From Luzula sylvatica (taxonomy: Eukaryota > Streptophyta > Magnoliopsida > Poales > Juncaceae): a stretch of DNA of 64,000 nucleotides. This document shows positions 1 to 11,523 of this stretch, one piece after another; the stretch's first letter is position 1, and every line of letters begins with the position of its first letter. The translations under genes and the position numbers were made by a program. The stretch lies in assembly GCA_946800325.1 (NCBI GenBank), contig OX326961.1, positions 3,450,655 to 3,514,654 of the forward strand, in the 5' to 3' direction. The notes under the pieces are model-generated. The model made no database searches. It was given only the letters and a program-made list of their open reading frames with translations, and was not told the DNA's origin.

Positions 1-1
1 A

Positions 2-1672
2 CTAGCAACCCCCCTTTTCCATATGGTAGTGAATGAAATACCAAAGAGAATTGTTGGAAGAGTTACGTCCATTATTAAAAAATTCTTCTGGGGTTCGTCG
101 AGTGATTCTAACTCATACATGGCCTGGATAGCATGGGAAAAAATTACCGCACCTAAAGACATGGGGGGTCTTGGTATTAAGGATCTACATACTGTTAACA
201 AGGCCCTTATGATCAAACAATTGTCCTTCTTCTTAAATAAGAAGAGTGCAACGTGGGTGCAGCAAGTAGAGCTGAAATATCTGCCGAGGTCAGATTTCTG
301 GAACTCCAAAAAGACAACAAATATTACGCCTATGTGGAGATCCTTCTTAAATCTAAGAACAAGTGTTAAAGAGAATTGTAATTGGATTTTGGGAAATGGC
401 AAGCGTTGTGCTGCTAAAGGAGAGCCATGGTTCATAGGGAACATGGCTAATAGGCCAGCCAATGCAATTGAAAGGAGGTTAAAAGTAAGAGATCTTTTCG
501 ATGAAGAAAACCAGGAGTGGAACTGGAATATGTTAATGACAATATTTTCAACCACGGATGTAATTCAGATTGCAGATACCCCTTTTCACCCAGTATTATA
601 TCAAGAATGGGAAGACAAACTGGTATGGACCAGAGGATCTACTGGTGATTTTAAGGTTAAGGAAATTTATGGGCATATCTGGAATAGTATGAGACCCAAT
701 CGGTCTACATATAGTGCTAATAAAGTAGTGTGTGGAAAAATTTGGAAACTGACAGGCATTCTCCCCAATGTACTGTTATTTTTGTGGAAAGTGGTACATA
801 ATGGCATACCAACCAAAGAACGCTTAAATCAAAGACTGCACCATGTCGATCCAAGCTGTCCATTTTGTGGAATGGACAGAGAATCAGCCAAGCACTTATT
901 CTTTCTATGCCCGAGAGTTATGGGTCTTTGGGGGTCAGTTGCTATCCCTCTACACTTAATTGATCTTAGTCAATCTATGCCTAATATTATAGAGGCGAGT
1001 ATTAGGTGCTTTACACAACAACAGATATCGTTGTTCTTCGCACTAATTTGGAACTGGTGGCGCGCCCGGAATGATTGGATATTTAGGAATATCATTCCTA
1101 ATATCCGTTTAATCATCTCAAAATCCGAGAAATCAGTACAAATGGGGACAATATCTAGATCGCCTCAATTTGACCAAAAACTGAGTATTTCCAAGACAAT
1201 CTCTGACACGCAAAGAAAATATGATATGAGTTGTTATGTGGATTATTCAGGGGATCAGTGGTCAAACCAAGGTATTGCTTTTGTGATTAAATCAGACAAA
1301 GGGCTTATATGTTATGCTAAATCCTCAGGTTTCAAGGGTGCAGTACATCCTTTAGAAGGAGAACTGATGGCCCTCCAAATGGCACTGGAATTCATATACG
1401 AAAAATACAAGGAAAAAAAGTGTGTTTTTTACTCGGATTGCTCAGAAGTGATATCCATAATGCAAGACAACCAAGATACGACAGGAGTACAACCATCTAC
1501 GTGGAGAGCGATACAGCGAGCCAGGAATTGTATCCTGTGGAAAAGACGAATCAAGGATCCAACAGTAACTTGGATTCCGAGGGAGATGAATGAAGAGGCC
1601 GATAAGCTAGCTAATATGGCGAGATTATTACAAACCGAGTACGAGGACTCTGTGTACCCTAGAATTATGTAG
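2..1672 (+). CDS. LINE (L1-type) ORF2 C-terminal part, cut by window edge
   Basis: This is the C-terminal part of a non-LTR retrotransposon polyprotein. The reading frame is open to the left edge, so the ATG at 23 is only an internal Met. The N-terminal endonuclease and the reverse transcriptase core lie outside the window. Visible parts, numbered from that Met, are the post-RT region (about 1-235), a zf-RVT zinc-binding domain with CPFC...HLFFLCP (about 238-296), and an RNase H domain (about 402-540). The RNase H domain keeps acidic residues in CYVDYS, LEGELMAL, FYSDC and NEEADKLA, consistent with the DEDD catalytic set. The frame is unbroken for about 557 codons and a poly-A follows 220 bp after the stop. 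Both suggest a fairly recent insertion, though activity cannot be judged without the 5' part. There is no link to neighbouring host genes. Confidence 0.9.
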   Translation, partial: LATPLFHMVVNEIPKRIVGRVTSIIKKFFWGSSSDSNSYMAWIAWEKITAPKDMGGLGIKDLHTVNKALMIKQLSFFLNKKSATWVQQVELKYLPRSDFWNSKKTTNITPMWRSFLNLRTSVKENCNWILGNGKRCAAKGEPWFIGNMANRPANAIERRLKVRDLFDEENQEWNWNMLMTIFSTTDVIQIADTPFHPVLYQEWEDKLVWTRGSTGDFKVKEIYGHIWNSMRPNRSTYSANKVVCGKIWKLTGILPNVLLFLWKVVHNGIPTKERLNQRLHHVDPSCPFCGMDRESAKHLFFLCPRVMGLWGSVAIPLHLIDLSQSMPNIIEASIRCFTQQQISLFFALIWNWWRARNDWIFRNIIPNIRLIISKSEKSVQMGTISRSPQFDQKLSISKTISDTQRKYDMSCYVDYSGDQWSNQGIAFVIKSDKGLICYAKSSGFKGAVHPLEGELMALQMALEFIYEKYKEKKCVFYSDCSEVISIMQDNQDTTGVQPSTWRAIQRARNCILWKRRIKDPTVTWIPREMNEEADKLANMARLLQTEYEDSVYPRIM

Positions 1673-1889
1673 GATGCACCTTCCCATGATGATCACTGGA
1701 AGAGCAAAGACTTCTTCCTTTTAGGAATTATACCCTGTTTTTCTTATTTTAATCATTTATAGATCTAGTTTTCATGTAGTAGGCTAGAGCCTTAGTGGCT
1801 GCACTTATGTTTTCTGTCTTTCTTTAGAGTTTCTTTATCTTGTAATATGCTACACTTTTTTTAATTAACGCGAAAAGCCTACGGGTTTC

Positions 1890-1922
<33 letters not shown>
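1673..1922 (+). mobile_element. LINE 3' UTR and poly-A tail
   Basis: The segment between the LINE stop codon and a 30-nt A run at 1893-1922 is the element's 3' untranslated tail. It carries 'gcctacgggt' just before the A run. Related 'gcctacgggc' tails occur in minus orientation at about 25243-25256 and 47072-47083, so this tail type has inserted repeatedly here. The 5' target duplication lies outside the window. Confidence 0.8.
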
Positions 1923-1924
<2 letters not shown>

Positions 1925-3381
1925 TGTACGTTGGAAACTTAATAAGAGGGTAATTATTTGGTAAATATTTGAATTTAAAGAAGGATACTCGGAATTTTCG
2001 AAAAATATGAAATTTGAATAAAATCCGTTCAGACGTCTAGTTTGGCCGTCCGGGCGAAAACCTGTTGAATTTGTTGAATGTGGCGCGCGCATATTACCCC
2101 TTACTTCTAATGTTAGAAGGTTGCTGAGGAGTTGTCACGTGGCACGCTCTGCGGCCGTTATGTGGCTCTTTTTTTTTTTTTAGATTAAAATTCTTTTTAA
2201 AATTTTCTCAACTTTTTGGATTTCGCAGGATGCAAGTGGCATGTCCTATGCCCGCCACGTGGCCCTTTTTAAAAAAAATTTAATTTTTTTTCCAGATTTT
2301 TTCAATTTTTAAATTTCGCAGGACATATATAAAAATAAGATATGTCACATGAAATGTTCTGTGTCCGCCATGTCGTAATTTTTTTTTCAATTTTGAGATT
2401 TCACAAGACATATATGAAATTATAATAAAAACTCATTTAAAAAAAAAAAAAAAAAAAAAAAAACTTCTCTCTACCTATATTTCGACTCTTTTTATGTCTT
2501 CTTTGCCATGGATTGTGTTGTTGTGCGCATGTTTCTTCCTGCCGTCCGATTGTATTTTTTGTTAGTTGGGGGAGGTGTGTCATTTTATCTCAACCGTGCA
2601 AATGCAGCCGTACGATGGCAGCATAGTGTCATTGCAGCCGTACGATTTTTTTTATTCTACTATGTGTCCTTTCGTGCTACGTGTGTTGTTGATGGGATTT
2701 GGTGTCTACGTGTCATGTGTACGGTAGTTGTGTTTTCATTGCGTGGCATGTTTTGCTTGGCTCTCTTCTGCTGGGCCATGTCTATGCATTATGCATTATG
2801 TGGTCGGTGTGTGTTCCCTTTTGTTTTGTATTGGTCTATTGTGCTGGTGCTTTTAGATTGGTTTAAATTATACTATGATATTTATATATTTTTTTCTTAA
2901 AAAAATCATTTCATTTATATATTTAAAGCCATGCCTCTCTCCTTCCCAGAAATGGAGAGAAGATTTTTTTTTTATCAACATACTTAAAAAATAGAGGAAT
3001 TATGTATTGTTTAAAATGCATCTTAGAAAAAATCTATCACCAAATAAATTACATATAGAATCATAATTGTTCAATATAAATAATTTTATTCTTTTGACAT
3101 ATATAAATATTTTAGCTTAATGTATATGGTATGAAATTATATAATAAAAATTTTATAACTTTATGTATATATACATAATACGAAATTATGCATATCAACA
3201 AGATATATCTTACTTACCCAAGGAAGAAGATGGTTGTCCACTAGATTATATGAATTTGTTAGTTTGTGATTACATGAAAATAATGCCTAATAACTTTTTT
3301 ATACATATATACTTTTGGATGAGAGATTTGTAAGTCCTCTTCGAAAATCTTACAAAGAAAAACCAAACAAATAAACTCAAT
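1923..3381. other. AT-rich intergenic stretch with degenerate direct repeats
   Basis: No convincing gene. From about 2120 to 2430 there are two to three degenerate direct repeats of roughly 120 bp. Each pairs 'tttcgcagga' with a 'gccacgtgg' or 'gccatgtcg' block and T/A homopolymers. A 25-nt A run ends at 2463. An open frame at 2508-2900 is hydrophobic by composition only and has no recognisable domain. 2930-3380 is AT-rich and featureless to me. Confidence 0.5.
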
Positions 3382-3994
3382 TCGAGCTAGCAAAATCTGA
3401 CCCGACCCGAAAAAAATGACCCGACCATCCCGAACACGAACCCGACCCAACCCAATCCGAAAATATTAAAAAGTCAACGACCCGATCCCGTACTCGAAAC
3501 CGAATGACCGGAACCCGAAATCGAATGACCCGAAACCCGAACGACCCCGAAACCCGAATGATCCGAAACTCACGACCCGAATGATCCGAAATTCACGATC
3601 CGAATGACCCGAAAATTAAAATATTATTGTTAAAATCAATATAATATTGCTAAAATATCTCGGAATCAACAAAATAAATTAGAAATTATCCGAAAACTAA
3701 ATTTTTGAAAAATCTAATGATTCAAAATCAAATTTTGTGAAATCTGAATTACCCGAAAATCAAAATAGTCAAGATCCGAATGACCCGAAAATCGAAACGA
3801 CCCGAATCCGAATGACTTGAAAACCGAAACGACTTGAACCCGAACCCGAATGACCCGAAAATCGAAACGATCCGAAACCGAAACGACCCGAAACCCGAAC
3901 GACCCGATGACCCGAATGATCCACAACCCGAAACGATCCGAATCCGAAATGACCCGACTCGAATCCGACCCGACCCGTCCGATTGCCTTCTCTA
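3382..3994 (-). mobile_element. hAT-type non-autonomous element, family A, copy 1
   Basis: This 613-bp element has degenerate terminal inverted repeats (tcgagctagcaaaatc at left; gattgccttctcta at right, matching inverted tagaggtggcaatc). It is flanked by 8-bp target duplications aactcaat (3374-3381) and gactcaat (3995-4002), which differ at one base. The interior is mostly CCCGAA/GACCCGAAT units, the reverse complement of the CGGGTC units in copies at 39881 and 41052. The mismatched duplication and eroded ends make it the oldest of the three copies. No transposase is encoded; long frames across it are repeat artefacts. Confidence 0.8.
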
Positions 3995-4002
3995 GACTCA
4001 AT

Positions 4003-4984
4003 TGGGCTGGGCCTCTTGGTATGAATTATATTTCTATGTGCTGTTCTGTAGAGTTGTCTGATAACAGTAGCCTCATCATGAATAGACGGTACTTTGGGAC
4101 CGTAATATAAATTAAGTTTGTCAAAAAAATAAAAATAAATAAATAAATAAAAATAAATAGACCGACCAATGGATCTTTGACATTATGTAATAGCATAATA
4201 TATGTACATAATACACTAATTATCTTTATATCTGGAAAGAAGAAATGATAGCTTTTTTCGGTTCCTATTAAAATTCACCTTTGATGGATATGATATCAGT
4301 TTTTTCTGTTCACCGAACATGTCATGTCTCATGTGTAGACATTTCTGAGCTTCAATGATCCCCAACCAGCGACTACTCTACATTTAATATGCATTCATGG
4401 TTTATGGTTCGAGTATTACTGCGTTGTACGGATATTTCAAAAATCAAGTCGTATCATTTGATACTTCACGTAACGTATTCAGATATTTTATTTCAAAATA
4501 ATAACGAATATTTTTCGAATACTTTCGGATAATTTTCGGATACTTTTACGTATAAAAAAAATACATGAAAAATCAAAATTTAAATTTAAAATCAAAATAA
4601 ATGAGTAATACATATAAGTAAATAACTTAATAAAAAAAATATTAACTTAATAAAACTTTTTTTTATATAAATAAATTTTAGTATATTTTATGTCAAATAT
4701 ATAATATATAAAAATATTATATATAGAAATAGCAAATAATAATATATTATAAATAATAGACGTATCGTATTTTATTTTATTTTTTTAAATTATTGAATTT
4801 TCGTATATGTATCGTGTTGAATAGGTTGGTCAATAGTAGCCGTCCACTGTACTGCATACTAGGTTGGTGGATAGTAGCTGTTCACTGTACTTGAGTGGTG
4901 ACTATTCCACTAAATAGGTTGGTCAATAGTAGCTGTCCATTGTACTGCAATTTTTTGAGATTTTTTTGGGTGGTGCTAGGACCA
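4003..4984. repeat. AT-rich spacer with three ~38-bp direct repeats and a degenerate hAT relative
   Basis: Between 4820 and 4951 the motif 'taggttggtcaatagtag' plus 'ctgtccactgtactgc' occurs three times with small changes. Upstream, about 4420-4815 resembles a decayed relative of the GGATACG-rich element at 4993, with broken 'cggatatt' and 'gtatcgtatt' blocks near its ends. No gene is seen. Confidence 0.5.
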
Positions 4985-4992
4985 TTCATGAC

Positions 4993-5537
4993 CTATGTTA
5001 CATGGATACTAAAAAAGTACAGAAATATCCTGATGATACGGATACGGATGCGATACGATTCGGATACGTATTGGATACGTCACGTGGCGTATCCGAATAT
5101 TTTAATATTAATTTTTTTTGGATACAGCGGGGATACGACAGGATACGACAAGATACGGTTGGGGATACGTCCAGGATACGGCTGAGATATTCCATTTAGA
5201 ATACTTCGGCCCATTATATATTTTGGTCCATAATATTTTTAAATAAATTATATATGATACTTCTAGATTAGTTCTAAAATATTTCTAAAACAAGTTTTTG
5301 ATAATTTTATGACTTGTATTGTTTGGTTGATATTATTTATTGTCATAATATTTAATTTAAAAATATTACTAATTTATTATTTAATTTATTACTTATTTTT
5401 TAATTATATATAATATAAATATATTAAACTAATAATTATATAGTCGTATCCGTATCCGTGATTTTTTGAAAATTTCCGTATCGCCGTATCCGTATCGTAT
5501 CGAATACGCTATCCGTATCCGTATCCGTGCAACATAG
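4993..5537. mobile_element. hAT-type non-autonomous element, family B (GGATACG-rich)
   Basis: A 545-bp element with inverted ends ctatgttacatggata / tatccgtgcaacatag. It is flanked by 8-bp duplications ttcatgac (4985-4992) and ttcatggc (5538-5545), with one mismatch. Subterminal regions consist of repeated GGATACG / CGTATCC units and the middle is AT-rich. No coding sequence. A degenerate relative lies at about 32610-32750. Confidence 0.8.
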
Positions 5538-5867
5538 TTCATGGCATTACTCTTTTTTGTCAACATGTAGCCTTTTAAAAGAAGCCAATTTGTAGGAATA
5601 GTTACCATTTTTTCAAATTTATAAATTTTGCGTTTTTGGCGAAATAGTATGTACTTTCCTCATGAGGTGTGGCGAAAGAGCTCAGACACTAATTTGGATC
5701 TTAATGACAAGATTAAGCATTCTTAAATTCCTAGCGAAAAAATGTAATTTCGTCAGGGTGTCTGACGAAAGAACTGGTTTTGCAAATTGGACATAATAAT
5801 AGCTATTCATACAAATTGGGATTTTAAAAAGACTACATTTAAAAAAAAATCATTTTTGGACACCTCC

Positions 5868-8290
5868 CATAAAAACCAATTTGAAAAACTAGTACTCAAA
5901 TTGGCAAATTTGCAAAACTTGTTTGGCAAAAGTAAATACAATTGCATCAGAAGTCCTGGCGAATGTGTTTAAACATGATTCTTCACGTTAACCTGAAAAA
6001 AAATTACATAAGTCACTTTCGCCAATCCAGCTGGTGAAAGTTGGAAATAATCTTTTTTGCCAACTTCGTTGGCGAAAGTAGCAAAAAAATAAATCAATAA
6101 ATTTCACTTTCTCCAGTTCAATTGGAGAAAGTGCAGGTACCAACACATGTTTAGTGAAATTTCTGTTAGATTTTAGGGATCTATCTGTAAATATATCATT
6201 GGTTTTTATTGTTATGTCCAAATATAATTTGTTTTATTTTGTTCGATTTGTTATTGTGCGTGAAATGATTGTGTGAAATTTGAGAGATTTTTCTTGTATT
6301 TTATATTAATTCTAGATTTACGTGAAAAATCAGCATAACAAGTTTTCCGTGATGTTTAAAAATCTATAAAAATTAGTTATGCATTATTTACACGTGTTGT
6401 GTATTTTTTTGTATTTTTCTAAAAATACATATAAAATTAAGGAAATATAGTTTCAGGATCAACCGTAAAAGTGTACACAATGATAAACGAATGTAAGCGT
6501 ACATTCGTGGTCATATCTTTCAGTAGGAAAATCCAATTTGAATGGTTCAAATTGGGTTAGATAGATAATAAGATTATCTACAACCTTCATGTAGAAATAT
6601 ATTTCATATGAACGAAGTATCAGTGTCGTTTCTATGAAATACCGAAAGGGTACAACAGTATGACATACAGTTAGTAAAACATTCATAACTTTTGCATACG
6701 AACTTTCGTGTTGGTTGATTTTCTGTCAGAGGAATTTACCAATTTCGTATGGACAGAATACTGGACAGATTCATGCAACTTTCTGTGTGAAAGAGTGTAT
6801 ATTGGATATACATGTCTTTTGGCCAATCCTAATCCTATATGATATAAATAGGATGTTTCTCTCTCTTTATCCAGATGTGAATTCATTCAGAATATTCAGA
6901 ATATTCCAGAAATATTGAGAGACATTTTTTTATTGAGTGAAAGGGTGTAAAGAGAGAACCGAGAAAAATAGTTTTTTCGGAGAAGAGAATCAATCGATCG
7001 AGCAAGTTCGCTGGTGCTTCGTCTAGACAGTTGCACCCGCGACCGACGTCTTACGAGTCAAGGTGGATACACGTAGAGGAGCAACATCTGGGGCTCTTTC
7101 GGTTGTGATCGATTCGGAGGAACGAAATCTGCCGGAGACGGAAACGAGCGAATCGAGTAACGGGCTGTGGAAGCATGCGGGCATGAAACGCACGAAGACA
7201 ACCCGAGGCGTGTCAAGACGGTGGGAGACGTGCGGTATGGGACGTACGGGCTAGTCACCAACGTGACACCGGAGAAAGAAGGAAGAGCGATCAACCCTTC
7301 GTGCGTGATCAATTTCACGCTGGTAATCGTCTATCCTACTTTGCATCGTACCCTCGAAGTCATGGCGTGATCTTGGATTTAGGGAACCGGACCGGGCCTT
7401 CATATCCGCTGCGCGGGCCCGGGGTCGGGCGAATTCCCAACATAAAAAACACTAGTATTTTGGTGTACTTTTATCGGATCTACAAATATTTTTTAAACAA
7501 TAAATCTAATCAGGCATAACAAATTGTCAAAAATTGATAGATCAATTTCTAAAAATCATAACAAATAGAAAATTAAATGAAACTGAGTGAGATAAGATCC
7601 TAAATAAACTAAATGGAATCAATATTATGCAGTATATTTTTTGATGATTTTACAAGATATAGAAGCAATATAACCTCATTATCCAAATATTTTTTATCAT
7701 CTTATTTTTTAATTAAACAGACAAATCTCTAAACATCAAAAAGATGCACAAATAAGTAAATAATGCATAATTAACTTTTATAGATTTTTAAACATCACAC
7801 GAAACCTTGAAATGCTGATTTTTCACATAAACACAGAAATAATAGAAAATTGCAAAGAAACGGAAACTCAAGATAAATCTCTCAAATTTCACACAATCAT
7901 TCCACATGAAATAATAAATCTAACGAAACAAACATAATATAATTTGAACATAACAATGAAAAGTATTGACAAATTTACAGATAGGTTCCTAGAACCTTAT
8001 AGAAAAGTTCCTATACATGTGTTGATATTTGCACTTTGTTGGGCTGGTGAAAGTGGGAATTTTTTTTTTTTTTTGCTATGGTGCAAAATTATTATTTCCA
8101 ATTTCGCAAAATGGGTTGGCGAAAGTGAATTAATTAAAAAAAAATTTCATGTTAACGTGCAAAACTCATGTTTAAATATTTTCGTCGGGACCTTTGTCGA
8201 AAGTGTATTTACTTTCGCCAATCAGCATGGCGAAAATGTTAGTTTTGCAAATTTGTCAAGTTCAGTGCTAGTTTTGCATATTTTTTTTTT
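5868..8290. mobile_element. Foldback element with ~0.5-kb inverted arms
   Basis: Left arm (about 5868-6405) and right arm (about 7755-8290) are inverted copies. Matching blocks include tttgcaaaac, the cacatgttt/acatgtgttg blocks, agagatttttctt/aagataaatctct and atgcattattta/taaataatgcat. Each arm also holds several small hairpins of the type ctttcgcca...tggcgaaag. The core (6406-7754) is unrelated to the arms and looks LTR-derived. Long TIRs suggest a Mutator-like or foldback transposon, but I could not define a target duplication. Confidence 0.6.
6450..7445 (+). mobile_element. LTR-like core inside the foldback element
   Basis: This part is less AT-rich than its surroundings. It contains a TATA-like gatataaatagg (about 6839-6851), a leader-like purine stretch and a GC-rich 7020-7440 block, and ends near ttcccaaca (7433-7441), a typical LTR end. 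About 110 bp (7322-7430) recur in inverse orientation at about 28320-28430. I infer a solo-LTR or LTR fragment nested in the foldback element. No open frame longer than 90 codons is credible. Confidence 0.4.
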
Positions 8291-8310
8291 ACGCGACATA
8301 TAAAAAAATT

Positions 8311-9063
8311 CATTGTACTGAGTGGGTGACTAGTCCAGGTCATTGTCGTGTAAATTAAGCATTAAGCTCGAGGCTCGGACAGTTGAGTGTTTTCATTAAG
8401 CTCGAAGCTCGTCTACATTAAGCTCGAGACTAGTTTTGCAAATTGTGTTTTTTTGGAGCTACATATAAAAAAAAATCATTGTACTGAGTGGGTGACTAGT
8501 CCCCGTCATTGTCGTGTACATTAAGCATTAAGCTCGAGGCTCGTACAGTTGAGTGTTTCCATATAAGCTCGAAGCTCGTGTACATTAAGCTTGAGGCTAG
8601 TTTTGCAAATTGTGTTTTTTTTGGAGCTACATATAAAAAAAATTCATTGTACTGAGTGGGTGACTAGTCCACGTCCTTGTCGTGTACATTAAGCATTAAG
8701 CTCGAGGCTCGGACTGTTGAGTGCTTCCATTAAGCTCGAAGCCCGTGTACATTAAGCTCGAGGCTAGTTTTGCAAATTGTGTTTTTTTTGGAGCTACATA
8801 TAAAAAAAAAATCATTGTACTGGTGGGTGACTAGTCCACGTCATTGTCGTGTACATTAAGCATTAAGCTCGAAGCTCGGACAGTTGAGTGTTTCCATTAA
8901 GCTCGAAGCTCGTGTACATTAAGCTCGAGGCTAGTTTTGCAAATTGTGTTTTTTTTGGAGCTCCATATAAAAAAAATTCATTGTACTGAGTGGGTGGTGG
9001 GCAACTAGTCCACGTCATTGAAGTGTACATTAAGCTCGAGAGGCTCGGACAGTTGAGTATTTC
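8311..9063. repeat. Tandem repeat, period about 167 bp, ~4.5 copies
   Basis: The start marker 'cattgtact' recurs at 8311, 8477, 8645, 8813 and 8979 (spacing 166-168 bp). Each unit contains gtgactagtcc, ttaagctcgaggctcg and gctagttttgcaaatt. The gctagttttgc end also closes the right arm of the foldback element just upstream, so the array probably grew from that element's terminus. It is not coding. Confidence 0.85.
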
Positions 9064-9400
9064 CTTTGAGAAATTTTACTTTGTCCCCAATGCGGATTCC
9101 GAATTTTTTTTTAATGGAGTTAATGCATAATTCAATTAATGTCAAATTTATATGTAAAAACAAATTAAAAATTAATTAGCATGGATTTTTATTGATATAT
9201 TAAAATTTATAATTAATTAATTTTTTTATTTTAATTATTTTCACTAACTTTTCTAGAAATCCACATAATTTTGTTTGGAAGAAATGAGTTGCTGGGACAC
9301 AGACGTCCTCTTCTTTGTTCAATTCGGGACATCAATGATTGTCCTGTATCTATGTGGAGAAGCCAAATCATGGGAGATGAAAAAATAATGATCGACCACA

Positions 9401-9402
<2 letters not shown>

Positions 9403-9452
<50 letters not shown>
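9403..9452. repeat. (TC)n microsatellite
   Basis: About 25 TC dinucleotides, ending 10 bp upstream of the TATA box of the first BURP gene. Pyrimidine-rich tracts of this kind are common in plant core promoters, so it may be part of the promoter. Confidence 0.85.
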
Positions 9453-9456
<4 letters not shown>

Positions 9457-9462
9457 CTGTTC

Positions 9463-9470
9463 TATATAAA
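9463..9470 (+). promoter_or_regulatory. TATA box of BURP gene 1
   Basis: tatataaa lies 64 bp upstream of the ATG at 9534. The position matches the TATA box of the second BURP gene relative to its ATG. Confidence 0.6.
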
Positions 9471-9533
9471 TTTATATCATATACCATACCATGAGAGTGT
9501 GTTAACCCTCAGTACGAATACTTTTTTCTTCGT

Positions 9534-10040
9534 ATGGATAATTTGTTGACTCTTCTTTGCTCACTACTGGTATTTATTATATACATTCTTTTATCACCTT
9601 GTTTTTATGCATTACAACTTATTTTGCGTGATGAGCATTAAAACTTTTTTTTTTTCCTTTGTAAATCTGTGATGACGAACTCTTTGTAATGTTTTTTGTT
9701 TAATGAAATTGATCGGATCGAACGCAAATCGCTCTCGCCTTTTCTTAAAAAAAAAAAACTTATTTTGCGTGGTTGAGACAAGTGCTTTACTTCGAAACAT
9801 TCAGACATATGTTTTTGTTTGAAGTGCTTATAATATCGTATAATATAATGCATTATGTGCAAGAGATATATTTACTTGTTATGCTTTATTAATTGTGATA
9901 AAATCGTATGTATACTTGATTCGTAGGTAGGAGCCGCAGTGAGCCATGTCCACGCAGGCCTACTACCTGCACAGGCTTATTGGTACTCTGCTTTACCAAA
10001 CACTGCTATGCCATCGGCCTTAATTGATCTCCTTGCCCCT

Positions 10041-10078
<38 letters not shown>

Positions 10079-11523
10079 AGTTGCCATTGCCGCATTAATT
10101 ATAATTATAAATTATAAATTATAACTAGGGCACATATAAATTGATCTTAGGGATGCTATTGTTGTGGATATTGCCTGAACTAATCCGAATTCTATCCGGA
10201 GAAATATCCGGATTCGAAAAAAATATTCGGATCCATGGATATGATTAATAATTTTTGGATATGGAATCAAATCCGATATTCGATTTTGATGTCGGAACCT
10301 GAATTCGTATATTATAGATATTTTTTACATATTTTATTTGATATTAGTTGAAAAATTATATATATTAATAATTTTTTGAGTGATTTAAAATTACAATCGT
10401 AAAATCACATATAAATAAAATCATATATATCGTTCATGTCATAAATTATATATATTTGTAGTTAAAAAACATATGTTATGTTATTAATAATTTAATTGCT
10501 CTAAATCGATTTCGTTTATTTAATAATGGTTTTTCGTCCTAACAACAGGTACTCTTCTTGATTTAAAAACGAGCACCTCCGTGAACGTAGGAAAACCAGG
10601 CAATACAGGTGTTAATGTGGGTCCCGATGGAGTTGGTGCCCATGTACAACCAAAATATGGTAAACCTCCGGTTATGGTGGGTTATCCGAGAACTCCGTTC
10701 GGTCATATATTTATATATAGATCTCCATTCAATTATCTATATGATGCAACCGAAAATCAAATACGTGACGATCGTAGGGTCGCCTACTTCTTTTTGGAAC
10801 GGGATCTCCATCCCGGTTCTAAGAGGAATCTACAATTTTCGAAAACAAATAAGGGTGTTGAATTGTTGTCGCAAAGTGAGGCAGAAGAGATTCCATTTTC
10901 TTCGAAGAAATTCCCTGAGATAATCGAACGGTTTTCTATTAAGCCTGCATCGATTGAGGAGACGGTCATGAAGGAAACATTGGAGGAGTGCGAGGGGCCT
11001 GCGGTGAAGGGGGAGAAAAAGATTTGTGCCACGTCTCTTGAATCGATGGTGGATTTTACCGTTGCGAGTCTCGGCACCAAAGATATCAAATCGGTAATCT
11101 ACAACCTATCTAATTGGTCTACAATTTTAAGTTGATAAACAACAATTAATGTAATAATAACTTGAGTAATATATTCAGGTATCAACGACACTATATGGAA
11201 ATGATGACACGTCGAGGCAAGAATACACGATAATTTCAAATGGCATAAGAACCATAGCTGAAGATCAGCTCGTAGCATGCCATCAACAGTCATATACATA
11301 TGTCGTGTATTATTGCCACCTGGCAAAATCGACTAAAGGTTACATTGTTAAGATGATCGGCAAGGATGGTGTATTAGTTGATGCTGTGGCGGTTTGCCAT
11401 TCTGATACATCTTCTTGGAACCCAAAACACGCAGCATTCCGATTTCTAAAGGTGAAACCCGGCACGGTACCTGTTTGTCATTTCTTACCTCAGGATCATG
11501 TTTTGTTTGCTCGCAATGGGTGA
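9534..11523 (+). CDS. BURP-domain protein 1 (RD22-like), 4 exons
   Basis: A secreted or cell-wall plant BURP protein. Exons are 9534-9569, 9927-10041, 10549-11093 and 11179-11523; all introns are GT-AG and the joined frame gives 346 residues. A hydrophobic N-terminus (MDNLLTLLCSLLVG) is a signal peptide. It is followed by the conserved YW...LPNTAMPSALIDLL segment, a Gly/Val/Pro-rich spacer (VNVGKPGNTGVNVGP), and the BURP domain, which starts at YFFLERDLHPGSK and ends with CH-X10-CH-X25-CH-X25-CH. The start is set by the signal peptide and by the identical exon-1 design of BURP2. Intron 1 holds a 126-bp LINE 3' end and intron 2 a hAT-type fragment. RD22-type proteins respond to drought and ABA, but I identified no such promoter element here. 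The class is certain; the subfamily is less so. Confidence 0.92.
9616..9771 (+). mobile_element. Short LINE-type 3' end inserted in BURP1 intron 1
   Basis: A 126-bp insert (9631-9756) ending in 12 A residues is flanked by a perfect 15-bp duplication aacttattttgcgtg (9616-9630 and 9757-9771). The A tail, long duplication and 'tttgtttaatgaaatt' 3' UTR-like sequence indicate a 5'-truncated LINE inserted in the gene's sense orientation. Confidence 0.8.
10043..10077. repeat. (TC)n microsatellite at the splice donor of BURP1 exon 2
   Basis: The GT donor at 10042-10043 runs directly into about 17 CT/TC dinucleotides. The same layout occurs after exon 1 of the diflavin reductase gene (47371). Confidence 0.8.
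10148..10480 (+). mobile_element. Truncated hAT-type element, family C, in BURP1 intron 2
   Basis: The left end (tagggatgctattgttgtgg), the GGATCC/GGATTCG-rich subterminal part and the interior (ttgatattagttgaaaaa, atatcgttcatgtcat) match the complete element at 33213-33812. The right terminal repeat is missing before exon 3, so this copy is truncated or internally decayed. Confidence 0.6.

Noticed and set aside
2508..2900. Open frame of 130 codons, hydrophobic
   Set aside because: Composition-driven (T-rich), no homology, no signal or domain, and it spans a local repeat (cagccgtacgat twice).
6459..6918. Short frames in the foldback core
   Set aside because: All under 80 codons, on both strands, inside LTR-like DNA with no known domain.
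8311..9063. Regular repeats resembling a CRISPR array
   Set aside because: Eukaryotic context; units of ~167 bp are repeated along their whole length with no unique spacers.
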